A stretch of DNA of 64,000 bases from Weizmannia acidilactici (GCF_008974225.1 NZ_BKZR01000008.1:1-64000), one strand, 5' to 3'. Shown: positions 43,780-53,126, numbered from the stretch's first letter. The notes: generated from the sequence alone by a model not told the origin. Made by a program: numbers and translations.

Positions 43780-45171
43780 TTACGCCCTTCTTTTTTCCAT
43801 ATCAATATACAAATTCCGGTAAGCTTTCGATTCGGAGTGCATGCCGAGCTCATGGTAGATTTTTGACAGCCATTTGACCGGATTCGGATCGTTCCCCTTT
43901 AATTCCATTTCCCAGCTGAAACATTCAATCGCTTTTTCATACTGCCCAAACTCAAAGTATAGTTCCCCGAGTGCCGATTGACGGTCGGGGTCGTCGGCCA
44001 TTCCGTGCATTTGTTCCACTTTCCGGATTACCGGCAAAGCTCCAAGCGCCTGTTTAAACGGAAGAAGCCATTCTTTTATATAAGAAGTATCCCGGTTCCG
44101 GAACAGATGGGTTATACATTTTTCCAGGAATGTTTCCGCCTGTGCAGGGTGCCCGGCAAAGAACGGGGCAAGCCGGTTCAGCGGTTCAATGTCAACATCA
44201 CCTTCATCCAAATTCCATGATGCGAGCATTTTCCAGATTTTTTCGGCTTGTTCCCCGCCAAGCTGCACTTGTGGATCGAGGACCATTGGGATCAATTTCT
44301 CCGGCTGTTTCATTTTTAGATAATATTCCAGCAAATCTTCCTGCAGCGGTTGGTAATGGGGTGCGCGGGAATAGAGGTTTTCCAGCACGGCCATTTTATC
44401 CTGTACTGCCAAATGCCCGTCCAGCAGATCCAGCAGGGCGGAGTAACCGGAATCCGATGGCGCCTGTTCCATTTTCCGGATCCACAATACGGTTTCATCC
44501 AGCCAGCGGTTTTGTGAACGGAGCAGATTAACCAGCTTTTGAAAAGACGCTTCGTCATTCATTTCCTTATACAATATTTTTTCGGCATAGAGGCTGTCTT
44601 TTTGGATCAGTTCTGGTGAGACCGTTCGGTACAGTTTTTCATATTTAATCAAGTTCAAATCGCGGGAAATTTGTTTGACCCAGCTTTGCTTCGGCGCAAA
44701 GTCCGTTAAAATGCGGAGAATGCGGGCGCATTGCAGCAATTGCCCGTTGCGGCGGTATTCATAAAAAATGGACTGGATATATTCAAACAGCTTCCGTTTT
44801 GGGACAAATGATTCAAAAAATGTGGCAATCAAAGCAGTTTCATGGGGTGTAAACAATTTCTCAATTTTTCCTGTGAGGTGGTCAAAACTGATTTTCTTAA
44901 AGTTGCGGTTTGCCTGGAAAAGAATGCGGATCAGCGGATCAGGTGCTTTAAACACGATGCCGTCCCGGAAAGCGTGGGCCAAAATAGAGCCTCTTTTGAT
45001 TTTCGTTGTCGGCATGGCGTTTAAATACTGGTTCCGGTAAAAAAAGAGGTACCACAACCGGCCGTCATCCCCTGAAACCTCGACGATTTTTCCCTGTAAA
45101 AAAACGGCCATCCTTTCGATCTCCGCCTGAACGGTGTGCTTATGGTCCATAATGGTCAATTGGGCTGCCAT
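43780..45171 (-). CDS. TPR-containing protein of unknown function
   Basis: 463 aa, ATG with GAGGAGGGG upstream. No signal peptide or membrane helix. The first ~70 residues are beta-rich (GKIVEVSGDDGRLWYLFFYR); the remainder is helical, with tetratricopeptide-like pairs most clearly at the C-terminus (QSALGELYFEFGQYEKAIECF, VKWLSKIYHELGMHSESKAY). TPRs serve as protein-protein platforms. I do not recognise the family. It stands alone, with a 1-kb repeat-filled gap upstream. Confidence 0.65.
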   Translation of the reverse strand: MAAQLTIMDHKHTVQAEIERMAVFLQGKIVEVSGDDGRLWYLFFYRNQYLNAMPTTKIKRGSILAHAFRDGIVFKAPDPLIRILFQANRNFKKISFDHLTGKIEKLFTPHETALIATFFESFVPKRKLFEYIQSIFYEYRRNGQLLQCARILRILTDFAPKQSWVKQISRDLNLIKYEKLYRTVSPELIQKDSLYAEKILYKEMNDEASFQKLVNLLRSQNRWLDETVLWIRKMEQAPSDSGYSALLDLLDGHLAVQDKMAVLENLYSRAPHYQPLQEDLLEYYLKMKQPEKLIPMVLDPQVQLGGEQAEKIWKMLASWNLDEGDVDIEPLNRLAPFFAGHPAQAETFLEKCITHLFRNRDTSYIKEWLLPFKQALGALPVIRKVEQMHGMADDPDRQSALGELYFEFGQYEKAIECFSWEMELKGNDPNPVKWLSKIYHELGMHSESKAYRNLYIDMEKRRA

Positions 45172-46140
45172 AAAATCCCCTCCTCGATAGTTTGATTATA
45201 ACATATAAAAAGGGAAAACATGTGGCAGGGTTTTAAGGCGTATGTGTCAAGTTTTTCTCGACATCGTTTAAAAATCAGTGATTTCCAGACACTCTCGTAT
45301 AATAAGTTTCGATCCTACTAAATGAGTCAATTTCCAGTTGAATGATTGTTCTTTGACAAGTGAATCTTTGATGTTTTCGGGGCGAGCCCCGAAAACATCA
45401 ATTTGGGACTTGGGCGTTTCGTGATGTTCCTAGATAATGGTCTTAGGATCATTTGGGTTAACGCTGAGAACACTCTGTAGCTTTGACTACTTAAAAAGTC
45501 TGCGCCCCCAGGTTTTTGCCCGACCTTCTAACCCGTAGGCTGTTCCTCCGGTGAACACTTTTTGTACACTTTTGGCTACCGCGCTTTGCTTGCTTCTCTG
45601 GATAAGGGCAATCCAAAAAGCCTTTAAACCGGGAATATGGGCACCTCTTTTTGATGATCGCGAAATTTACTCGCTTTCCGCAAGCGTCGCGAGCCTCCTC
45701 GCTTGTCCTTCAAACACACTGGGTCTCTTCTTGCTCGCTTTTCCCGCAGGAGTCTCAGGAATTAGCGATCATCATGTATTCTCAGCCTTTTAAAGGATTT
45801 TGGGATTGCCCCTTATCCAGGTGAAGATATGAAAACCTAAAAATCTTGCTCAAATTCCCTATTGCCGATGAAGTGCTTGTATACAGGCTGATCGATCCCT
45901 ATTTTTCCCTCGAGAAATATTTTACACATACTTTGAAGACACACTGAAGATCAGGGCGTATGGCTGCAAAAAAGTTTACAAAATAAAGATGAATAATAAC
46001 ACCAATTTGCAAGAAACCTTTACGATTAGGCCAAAAGGGTCCAAGGGAAATCCGCCTTCCAGTGTGTGAATGGGCAGGAATAAAATGCAGGTTGTAACAA
46101 TATCTTACAATGCTAAATTTTTAATAATTTAATTATATTT
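45172..46140. other. Repeat-filled gap upstream of the YfnA-type gene
   Basis: Holds the nested palindromic element (45598-45820) and, near 45370-45500, degenerate sequence loosely like the ~52-bp family. From about 45835 to 45945 one frame stays open (PIADEVLVYRLIDPYFSLEK), possibly a gene remnant. No intact gene. Confidence 0.45.
45598..45820. mobile_element. Palindromic MITE-like element, 223 bp, with a second palindromic repeat nested inside
   Basis: Imperfect ends CTGGATAAGGG...CCTTTAAA (45598-45628) and the complement (45786-45820) enclose the sequence. Inside, TGATGATCGC (about 45650) and GCGATCATCA (about 45775) bound a second element containing CTCGCTTTCCGC, GAGCCTCCTCG and TTTTCCCGCAGGAGTCTC. 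That inner element is a familiar Bacillaceae repeat and recurs at 52909-53032. The frame 45551-45793 through it is not a gene. Confidence 0.65.
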
Positions 46141-46145
46141 TTATA

Positions 46146-46173
46146 TTGATTAATTTTCAGTTAAAAGTATAAT
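46146..46173 (+). promoter_or_regulatory. Promoter with CodY-like box upstream of the YfnA-type permease gene
   Basis: TTGATT (46146-46151) and TATAAT (46168-46173), 16 bp apart. AATTTTCAGTTAAAA (46152-46166) fills the spacer and matches the CodY consensus at 11 of 15 positions. Confidence 0.5.
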
Positions 46174-46212
46174 AGAAAATGTAATCATACTAATTTACTA
46201 GGAGGATACTAC

Positions 46213-47622
46213 ATGAGCATCTTTAAGACTAAAGCAATCACTCGTCTTGTAGAAGAAACGCAGGGCAAACAAGGGCTGAAAAAAGCGCTTAGCTCATTGG
46301 ACCTTACATTGCTGGGAATCGGCGCCATTATCGGGACGGGTATTTTCGTCTTGACCGGTGTGGCTGCGGCGAACTATTCAGGGCCGGCACTCGTCATTTC
46401 CTTTATTTTATCCGGCCTCGCCTGCGCATTTGCCGCTCTTTGTTATGCGGAATTTGCGGCAATGGTGCCGGTAGCGGGAAGTGCTTATACTTACGGGTAT
46501 GCGGCGCTCGGCGAGTTTTGGGCATGGGTGATCGGCTGGGATTTGATCCTGGAATACGGCGTTGGGGTTGCGACCGTTGCGATCGGCTGGTCCGGTTACG
46601 CGGTAAACCTGCTGAATAACATCGGCATCCACCTGCCAAAAGCACTGACGCTTGCACCGATGGACGGCGGCATCGTAAATCTGCCGGCAATCCTGATCAT
46701 CGGCTTGATTGCATTGCTCCTGATTTCGGGCGTTAAAGAGACATCGCGTTTAAACGGCCTGATCGTCGGCATTAAAGTCGCAGTTGTATTATTGTTCATT
46801 GTACTGGCAGTCGGACATGTCAAACCGGTGAACTGGCATCCGTTCATGCCGTTCGGTTTCAAAGGCGTGATTTCCGGTGCCGCAGTGATTTTCTTTGCCT
46901 ACATCGGATTTGACGCGGTATCGACAGCCGCGGAAGAAACGCGCAATCCGCAAAAGGATATGCCGCGCGGAATTTTGTATTCGCTGTTGATCTGTACGGT
47001 TCTGTATATCGTTGTTTCTGCCATTTTAACCGGGGTTGTAAAATTCAGTATTTTCAGCAAACCGGAAGCTGCTTCTGCCCCTGTTGCTTATGCGCTGCAG
47101 CAAATCGGCATCCACTGGGGAGCGGCACTTGTTTCCGTCGGGGCGATCTGCGGGATCACTTCCGTACTGCTTGTGATGATGTACGGGCAGACACGCGTAT
47201 TATTTGCAATGTCACGCGACGGGCTTTTACCTAAAGTTTTCGGAAAAGTCAGTGAAAAACATAAAACGCCGGCAACTTCCACTATTCTTGTTGCGATTGT
47301 AACGGCTGTGACTGCAGGTTTTCTGCCAATCAATATCGTTTCAGAACTGACCAATATCGGTACTTTGGTTGCGTTCGTCATCGTATGCGCGGCTGTGATC
47401 GTTCTCCGCTACAAGCGCCCGGATCTTGAACGCCCGTTTAAAACGCCGTTCGTTCCGGTTGTTCCGGTCCTGGGGATTCTGGCCTGCGGCACATTGATTG
47501 CGGGGCTCCAGCCGGCAACGCTGATCCGCTTCGTTGTCTGGTTTGCAATCGGCATGGTCGTTTACTTCGCATATGGCTACAGGCACAGCGCACTGCAGCT
47601 TGAAACAAAAAAATCAGCTTGA
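46213..47622 (+). CDS. APC-family amino acid permease (YfnA/BcaP/CAT type)
   Basis: 469 aa, AGGAGG upstream. Twelve helices; SLDLTLLGIGAIIGTGIFVL at helix 1, YAEFAAMVPVAGSAYTYGYA and FFAYIGFDAVSTAAEETRNP are hallmarks of the cationic amino acid transporter subfamily. Relatives include B. subtilis YfnA and BcaP, which import branched-chain amino acids or threonine. A CodY-like box in the promoter supports an amino-acid-starvation role. Monocistronic; a group IIC intron lies directly after the terminator. Confidence 0.88.
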   Translation: MSIFKTKAITRLVEETQGKQGLKKALSSLDLTLLGIGAIIGTGIFVLTGVAAANYSGPALVISFILSGLACAFAALCYAEFAAMVPVAGSAYTYGYAALGEFWAWVIGWDLILEYGVGVATVAIGWSGYAVNLLNNIGIHLPKALTLAPMDGGIVNLPAILIIGLIALLLISGVKETSRLNGLIVGIKVAVVLLFIVLAVGHVKPVNWHPFMPFGFKGVISGAAVIFFAYIGFDAVSTAAEETRNPQKDMPRGILYSLLICTVLYIVVSAILTGVVKFSIFSKPEAASAPVAYALQQIGIHWGAALVSVGAICGITSVLLVMMYGQTRVLFAMSRDGLLPKVFGKVSEKHKTPATSTILVAIVTAVTAGFLPINIVSELTNIGTLVAFVIVCAAVIVLRYKRPDLERPFKTPFVPVVPVLGILACGTLIAGLQPATLIRFVVWFAIGMVVYFAYGYRHSALQLETKKSA

Positions 47623-47645
47623 ATAGAAAATCAATAATAAAAAAT

Positions 47646-47672
47646 GGACAGCCTGTGTGGGCTGTCCGTTTT
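47646..47672 (+). terminator. Terminator of the YfnA-type permease gene
   Basis: GGACAGCC (47646-47653) and GGCTGTCC (47660-47667), then GTTTTA. The group IIC intron begins five bases later. Confidence 0.88.
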
Positions 47673-47676
47673 ACTG

Positions 47677-48281
47677 GTGCGCCTGGCATGGCTGCACGCT
47701 ATAGGGTGAAAGTCCCGAATCGTGAAGGCAGTAGTAGCGATAGCTAACGCAAGGGTGTCCGTAGTGATGCGGAATCTGAAGGAAGCGGGCGGCAAACCTC
47801 CGATTCTTGAGGAACACGAACCTCATATAAGGCTAGGTATTACTGGATGAGCTTACCAGACAAAGCAAAGTCCATACTGCCAAAGGTGATATAGAGTAAA
47901 TGAGGCAGATAGGTGGAGGGAAATAGTCTTACCCGGTGATTGAAACGCCGACTCAGTTGGTAACCAGTCTAGTGATAGATTGATGAACAATCAGAAGTCA
48001 GCAGAGGTCATCGTACAAATAAGGTAGCTCCTCATTTGGAAGGACTGAACTGAACCATGTTCAATGAAGCAGATAATCCAAAGATGGACTTACTCAGTGG
48101 ACAGAAACGGTGAATTTCGTGGGAGACATTGAGAGGGCTGAGAACTAAAGTGGTTTAAGGAGAGACAGAAAAGCATAACGGACAGTGAGACTACCCGACT
48201 GACTTCATGGAACTGCCGTATACGGAACCGTACGTGCGGTGGTGTGAGAGGACGGAGGTTAGTTATCTCCTCCTACTCGAT
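47677..48281 (+). mobile_element. ORF-less group IIC intron, copy 1
   Basis: Starts GTGCGCCTGGCATGGCTGCA and contains GCTATAGGGTGAAAGTCCCG, CTAACGCAAGGGTGTCCG, GGAATCTGAAGGAAGCGG and GAGGAACACGAACCTCATAT, the domain I core of the Oceanobacillus iheyensis group IIC intron. Ends with domain V (GCCGTATACGGAACCGTACG, then GGTGGTGTG) and a domain VI hairpin closing in CCTACTCGAT. Only about 605 bp: no reverse transcriptase/maturase ORF; domain IV keeps a frame for a few residues (FNEADNPKMDLLSG) that may be the start of a deleted ORF. Lies just after a terminator, the usual class C target. Splicing would depend on a maturase elsewhere, if active at all. Confidence 0.9.
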
Positions 48282-48340
48282 TTTTTTTTGCAGTTTTTTT
48301 CCATTTGGTATGAAGTATGGTGAATATAATACAGATTAAA

Positions 48341-48384
48341 CACCCCCCGATTGCGCAAATGCGTTCACTGCAATCGGGGGGGTG
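48341..48384 (-). terminator. Terminator of the lut operon
   Basis: CACCCCCCGATTGC pairs with GCAATCGGGGGGGTG, adjoining the lutC stop on the minus strand; the T run is short. Confidence 0.7.
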
Positions 48385-48385
48385 T

Positions 48386-49105
48386 TCACCTATCATTCAC
48401 CACAAGATAAGCCGCTTTTACCGGGCCGTGGACGCCGACAATGAGGTTCATTTCGATATCGGCGGAGTTGCTTGGCCCCGTAATAAAATTAATGCAAGAC
48501 GGAACCGTTTCGCCGTTTTTGATTTTCTCACGGATTTGGATGGCGGCCTGCGTCATGCGCGGCACAATCGTACTTTTCGGCACAATTGCGATGTACGTTT
48601 TCGGCAGAAGGCTCACCGACCGGCCGCGTTCCTTGCTGCTGAACAGGACGACCGTGCCCGATTCGGCGAGTGTAATATCACTGAACGTAATGCCGACATT
48701 CGCCTTCTCGCAAAGTTTGATATTTTTTTCGCCGATGGCCGGGTCCCACACATGCACATCCATCCCCATCTTTGGCCAGCCTTCTTGAATCAGCGGGGTT
48801 AAGCCGAATGTTTCGAACCGCTGATCATCCCAAAGCGAAACCGGCCCGCCGCCGTACAGTTCAACTACTTCATTCAGTTTTCCCGGCAAAGCCTTTACAT
48901 CTGTTTCAAAAAAATCGACGTGGACGTTGAGCGACTGCTGCCTTAAAACTTCAAGCAGTTCTTCTTTGCTGGCCTGCGGCAACACTTCATATTGCGGCTT
49001 GTGCTTGTAATCCGGGCGTTTTACACCTGAAGCCATTGGTTTTCTGCCGAGCTTGCCTGCAATGTTCGCTAAAAATGCGTCCCGATTTTGGATGGTTCCG
49101 TTCAT
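48386..49105 (-). CDS. lutC: Lactate utilisation protein LutC
   Basis: 239 aa, LUD-domain protein (YkgG/LutC). Segments VSLWDDQRFETFGL, NVGITFSDITLAESGTVV and LLPKTYIAIVPKSTIVPRM match the family. With LutA and LutB it forms an iron-sulphur complex oxidising L-lactate to pyruvate. Last gene of lutABC, 22 bases after lutB. Good ribosome site GGAGG on the minus strand. Confidence 0.93.
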   Translation of the reverse strand: MNGTIQNRDAFLANIAGKLGRKPMASGVKRPDYKHKPQYEVLPQASKEELLEVLRQQSLNVHVDFFETDVKALPGKLNEVVELYGGGPVSLWDDQRFETFGLTPLIQEGWPKMGMDVHVWDPAIGEKNIKLCEKANVGITFSDITLAESGTVVLFSSKERGRSVSLLPKTYIAIVPKSTIVPRMTQAAIQIREKIKNGETVPSCINFITGPSNSADIEMNLIVGVHGPVKAAYLVVNDR

Positions 49106-49126
49106 TTTGCTTGCCTCCTTACCCCC

Positions 49127-50548
49127 TTATTGATTTTCTTTTTTGCGTTTTTCAAACCAGTCGCGAAACGTTTCTTTGTTCGGCGCAGGGAAATCGCGCA
49201 CATCGGTCCAAGGTTTCATCGGCCCCGGTCCTTTATGGATCGTATCATCCTTCAAAAGCGGGCGGACGACTTTAGAAGCAACTTTTGCCCCCATGCCGTA
49301 AAGCCCCGGTTTCGAAGCGCCGATTCCAAACGCCTTCATGAGCAGCCTTTCTGCAACCGGCGAACGTTTTTCTTTTTCCGCGATCACTTGGCGGTGTTTA
49401 ATCAGCAGCTCGTGCAGCGGGATTTTGACCGGGCAGACTTCCGTGCAGGCGCCGCAAAGCGATGAAGCGTACGGGAGTTCTTTGTAGTTGTCGTAGCCGC
49501 CGAGCAGCGGGCTTAATACCGCGCCGATCGGGCCCGGATAAATCGAACCGTACGAATGGCCGCCGATATTCCGGTAGACCGGACAGACGTTGATGCAGGC
49601 CGCACAACGGATGCACTGCAGCACCGGCTGGAATTCGGTGCCGAGAATATCGGAACGCCCGTTGTCCACAATGACGAGATGGAATTCTTCCGGACCGTCG
49701 ACATCGCCTTCTTCTTTCGGACCGGTAATTGTCGTAATATAGCTCGTCAGCCGCTGCCCGACCGCGCTTCTTGTCAGCAGGCTTACCAAAACCTCAAATT
49801 CTTCAAAAGTCGGGACAAGCCGTTCCATTCCCATGACGGCGATTTGCGTTTTCGGGAGCGTCGTGACCATGTCGGCATTCCCTTCATTCGTGACAAGGCC
49901 GACAGAACCGCTTTCGGCAATCGCAAAATTGCATCCCGTAATGCCGACTTCAGCGGATAAAAATTCTTTGCGCAGCACCTCACGCGCAAATTGGGCAAGT
50001 TCTTCCGGCTTTTCCGTCCCCGTGTAGCCCAACCGGTCCCTGAACACGTCCCGGATCTGTTCTTTGTTTTTATGTAAGGCAGGCGCGACGATGTGGGAAG
50101 GGTGGTCCTGCCCGACCTGTAAAATGTATTCGCCGAGGTCGGATTCCACCACAGTGCAACCCGCTTCCTGGAGGTATTCATTCAAGCCGATTTCTTCTGT
50201 CACCATCGACTTCGATTTAATCACTTTTTTCGCGTTCTTTTTTTGCACGACTTCTTTGATATATTGGCTTGCCTCATCAGCGGTCTGCGCAAAAAACACA
50301 TGGCCTCCGCGTTTCGAAACATTTTCGCTTAATTGATAGAGATAATAGTCCAGATGGTTTAAGACGTGCTGGCGGATTTCTTCGCCGAGCGAGCGCCATT
50401 CTTCCCAGTTCCCCAGTTCATTGGCAGCCGCCAGCCGGTTTGTCTGGAGCCGCTCCTGGGCACTTCGGACGGCGCCCCGCATAAAATCGTCCCGGATGCC
50501 TTCTTCCACTCTACTTTTAAACTTTTGGTCACTGATCGATAAACCCAT
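49127..50548 (-). CDS. lutB: Lactate utilisation iron-sulphur protein LutB
   Basis: 473 aa from ATG 50548 (GGGGTGA upstream; a longer frame to 50578 overlaps the end of lutA). N-terminal LUD domain, then two 4Fe-4S clusters: CIRCAACINVCPVYR and CGACTEVCPVKI, and a C-terminal DUF3390-type tail. Electron-carrying subunit of the L-lactate oxidation complex. Middle gene of lutABC. Confidence 0.93.
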   Translation of the reverse strand: MGLSISDQKFKSRVEEGIRDDFMRGAVRSAQERLQTNRLAAANELGNWEEWRSLGEEIRQHVLNHLDYYLYQLSENVSKRGGHVFFAQTADEASQYIKEVVQKKNAKKVIKSKSMVTEEIGLNEYLQEAGCTVVESDLGEYILQVGQDHPSHIVAPALHKNKEQIRDVFRDRLGYTGTEKPEELAQFAREVLRKEFLSAEVGITGCNFAIAESGSVGLVTNEGNADMVTTLPKTQIAVMGMERLVPTFEEFEVLVSLLTRSAVGQRLTSYITTITGPKEEGDVDGPEEFHLVIVDNGRSDILGTEFQPVLQCIRCAACINVCPVYRNIGGHSYGSIYPGPIGAVLSPLLGGYDNYKELPYASSLCGACTEVCPVKIPLHELLIKHRQVIAEKEKRSPVAERLLMKAFGIGASKPGLYGMGAKVASKVVRPLLKDDTIHKGPGPMKPWTDVRDFPAPNKETFRDWFEKRKKENQ

Positions 50549-50574
50549 TTGTTTCACCCCTTTACCGTGTTTTT

Positions 50575-51294
50575 TCAATCCCTGCTGTTCAAGACTTCGG
50601 CAATATGCATGATTTTAATCGGTTTCCCTTTTCGCTGCATCCGGCCGCCGACGTTCATTAAACAGCCGCAGTCGCCGCCGATTAAATAGTCCGCGCCCGT
50701 TTCCTCAACATGTTCCACTTTTTCATCGACCATTTGCTCGGAGATTTCGCTCATTTTTACGGAGAATGTGCCGCCGAATCCGCAGCATGTCAACGCGTTT
50801 GGCAGTGGGACAAATTCAAGGCCGCGTACATGTTTTAATAGTCTCATAGGCGCATCTTTCACGCCGAGCAGGCGCGTCATATGGCATGAAGGATGGTACG
50901 TGGCTTTGCCGTGCAGGCTTGCCCCGACATCTTCGACTTTTAAAACATCCACAAGGAACTGCGTAAATTCATACGTTTTTTCCGCCAATGCTTTCGCTTT
51001 CGGCTCCCATTCCGGGTCTCCCGCGAAAATTTTCGGATATTCTTTGAACATATACGCGCACGAGCCCGACGGTGAAACAACATAATCGGCGTCTTCAAAC
51101 GTTCTCATCATTTGTTTCATCGCAGGCTTTGTGTCTTCCAAATAGCCGCTATTGTAGGACGGCTGCCCGCAGCAGATCTGGCCTTTTGGAAAATCGACTT
51201 CACAGCCCTGCCTTTCCAGCACTTCCACCATTGCTTTCCCGACATCCGCTTTAAACATATCGACAAGACAAGTGATGAACAAACTCACTTTCAC
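50575..51294 (-). CDS. lutA: Lactate utilisation iron-sulphur protein LutA
   Basis: 239 aa from a GTG at 51294, matching the B. subtilis start (KVSLFITCLVDMF); the ORF stays open further upstream. Two cysteine-rich CCG domains: QICCGQPSYNSGY and CCGFGGTFSVKM, with PSGSCA and CHMTRLLG, the glycolate oxidase/heterodisulphide reductase-type signature. Probably carries the cluster that handles lactate oxidation. First gene of the operon; a palindromic operator and promoter lie upstream. Confidence 0.93.
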   Translation of the reverse strand: MKVSLFITCLVDMFKADVGKAMVEVLERQGCEVDFPKGQICCGQPSYNSGYLEDTKPAMKQMMRTFEDADYVVSPSGSCAYMFKEYPKIFAGDPEWEPKAKALAEKTYEFTQFLVDVLKVEDVGASLHGKATYHPSCHMTRLLGVKDAPMRLLKHVRGLEFVPLPNALTCCGFGGTFSVKMSEISEQMVDEKVEHVEETGADYLIGGDCGCLMNVGGRMQRKGKPIKIMHIAEVLNSRD

Positions 51295-51322
51295 AGTTTT
51301 CACCTTCTTAAAAATTAGATAA

Positions 51323-51377
51323 ATCATCAGATGATCGGATTTATATTATTATACTCCTTATAGTGAAAACTTGTCAA
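51323..51377 (-). promoter_or_regulatory. Promoter and LutR-like operator of lutABC
   Basis: TTGACA (51372-51377) and TATAAT (51348-51353) on the minus strand, 18 bp apart, followed by the palindrome ATCATCAGATGAT (51323-51335) around the transcription start. A GntR-family repressor such as LutR is the likely binder; that is by analogy. Confidence 0.65.
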
Positions 51378-51537
51378 TGAAAGAGTTTGCAAGAAATGAA
51401 ACCCTTTTCTTTTTATTTTACCGTTTGAGAAAGTCTTTACCACTGAAAAACATTATACAATAATTTAAAAAATTTACATTTTTCGATTGCAACCTTAACA
51501 TAAAAGCATAAATGCTTTTTACGGAGGGGGTGGAACT

Positions 51538-52116
51538 ATGGTGACGTTGGAAAAACTTGTTGAACTGCCCGCCTTCAGCCGGATTGCGCTTGTTGCCGGG
51601 AAAGCGGGGATCAGCCGGGCGGTGGCGGGGGTCAATGTGACGGAGAGTGTGGACTGGGCGCAATTTTTCAAGCCGAACGAGCTGCTTGTCACGACTGGGA
51701 TCAGCATGGCAAATGATCCGGAAAAATTAACGGAGATGGTCAAATTTGCTTTCCAGCGGCATGCGGCTGGGATCGTCATCAATACGGGCCCTTATATTCC
51801 GGAAATTCCGCTTAAGGTCTTTCAGTTCGCCGATGTGCATCATTTCCCTGTTTTTCAAATGCCTTGGGAACTCAGGGTTGCCGATTTGATCAAAATCACG
51901 GTGCAGTTTTTGATGATGGAACAACACAGGCAGACCCTCGCACAGCAAACCCTCGTGGAACTGCTTTTCAATCCGGGGTTGGATAAGGAGCATATCCAGA
52001 ACTAACTTTCCAAATTCGGTTTCGGGAAAAATGCGGATTACGGCATCATTGTATGCACCCAAAGAGATATGGAGCAGCCGGATATGCTGCCGTTTGCGCA
52101 AACGATTGAACGCTTT
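51538..52116 (+). pseudogene. PucR-family regulator, truncated (N-terminal domain only)
   Basis: ATG with GGAGGGGG upstream. The first 155 codons are a PucR N-terminal domain (AFSRIALVAGKAGISRAV, ELLVTTGISMA, FPVFQMPW). A TAA at 52003 interrupts a frame that goes on coherently (LSKFGFGKNADYGIIVCTQR, LPFAQTIERF) until about 52112, where the sequence switches to hydantoinase. The GGDEF-like and C-terminal HTH parts needed for DNA binding are gone, so the regulator is dead. PucR-type proteins activate purine or hydantoin catabolism. Confidence 0.8.
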
Positions 52117-52621
52117 AAAAGCAGGAATTCTGCAAACGCTCGGGTCAGACCAGTTCTCTTTTAACTTTAACGGAAAAAAACAGCTCGGGCGCAATTATTT
52201 TTCGAAAATTTCGAACGTCGGACCGTTTATTGAAGACCGGATCAGCATTCTCTTTTCTGAAGGTGTGAAAAAAGGCATCCTGACGTTAAACCGGTTTGTC
52301 GATATTGTTTCCACCCAGCCGGCGAAACTGTTCGGCTTGTTCCCGGAGAAAGGAACGATTGCAGTAGGGGCAGATGCGGACCTGGTGATTTTTGATCCGG
52401 AAGTGAAGCGTGTGATTTCCGCGAGAACCCATCATATGAACGTAGACTACAGCGCATTTGAAGGGATGGAAATTATCGGGGAGCCGGTCTCCGTTTTATG
52501 CCGCGGAAATTTCGTTATCAAAGACAAACAGTTTGTCGGTGAACCGGGGAGCGGAAAATATCTCAAACGGAAAAAATTCAATGAAGGCATTTTACAGTTC
52601 CCGGCTGCAGCCACTGTATAA
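52112..52621 (+). pseudogene. Dihydropyrimidinase/D-hydantoinase, C-terminal third only
   Basis: From about 52112 one frame reads ALKAGILQTLGSDQFSFNFN, ILTLNRFVDIVSTQPAKLFG, FPEKGTIAVGADADLVIFDP and HHMNVDYSAFEGMEIIGEPV, the last ~165 residues of a cyclic amidohydrolase of about 470. The metal-binding N-terminal two thirds are missing, so it cannot be active. It is fused without a gap to the truncated pucR. Confidence 0.85.
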
Positions 52622-52633
52622 AGGAGGAGGTTC

Positions 52634-52830
52634 ATGCGCGAATCAGAATTATTTAAACAAGAAAAATCCGAGATTGACATCTGCTCGAAAATGGATTTAA
52701 AATTTCGAAAGCGGTGGAAGATGTGTATGGGTCCGCTGTCACCTTTACAAAAAATAAAGGTTTTTCAATACTGCCGTACGCCGGAAGGAAGAAAATATTT
52801 TCCGCTAAAAATGTGATTGCAGGAATTAGA
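52634..52830 (+). pseudogene. Possible remnant of the next gene in the hydantoin cluster
   Basis: GGAGGAGG and an ATG at 52634 start a 60-codon frame (MRESELFKQEKSEID); a second frame from about 52700 (ISKAVEDVYGSAVTFTKNKG, then FSILPYAG) looks more protein-like and runs into repeat DNA. A ribosome site followed by frame switching suggests a decayed gene. Family not recognised. Confidence 0.35.
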
Positions 52831-53032
52831 GGGAGCTGTCCCAAAAGTCAGTAGATTGACCAGTGGGCACCCCTTTTTTTATGTAAGGTAATGTTATCTG
52901 AGAATGTTGATGATCGCGAAATTCAATCGCTTTCCGCACGTGCCGAGAGCCTCCTCGCTCGTCCCTCAGCACGAGGGGTCTCTTCTTGCTCGCTTTTCCC
53001 GCAGGAGTCTCGTGAATTTTGCGATCATCAAC
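52829..53032. repeat. Composite of two dispersed repeats
   Basis: 52829-52900 (GCTGTCCCAAAAGTC ... GGTAATGTTATCTG) is the reverse complement of the right part of the MITE at 30409-30592. It runs straight into 52909-53032, bounded by TGATGATCGC and GCGATCATCA, a copy of the palindromic element at 45650-45780. The frame through it (52891-53136) is not a gene. Confidence 0.7.
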
Positions 53033-53092
53033 GAGTCATATACAGAGAAAATGTAAAAAAACCGCCTTTCCATTATGATGCAAACATTGAAT

Positions 53093-53121
53093 GCCCGACA
53101 GCCTGGTGCTGCCGGGCTTTT
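53093..53121 (+). terminator. Terminator upstream of intron copy 2
   Basis: GCCCG plus CAGC pair with GCTG plus CGGGC, then TTTT. Group IIC intron copy 2 begins six bases later. Confidence 0.75.
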
Positions 53122-53126
53122 CTACG

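Noticed and set aside
45551..45793. 80-codon frame
   Set aside because: Runs through a palindromic repeat that recurs at 52.9 kb; the frame is a by-product.
47677..48281. A protein-coding gene in the intron region
   Set aside because: No frame long enough; sequence matches a group IIC ribozyme core instead.
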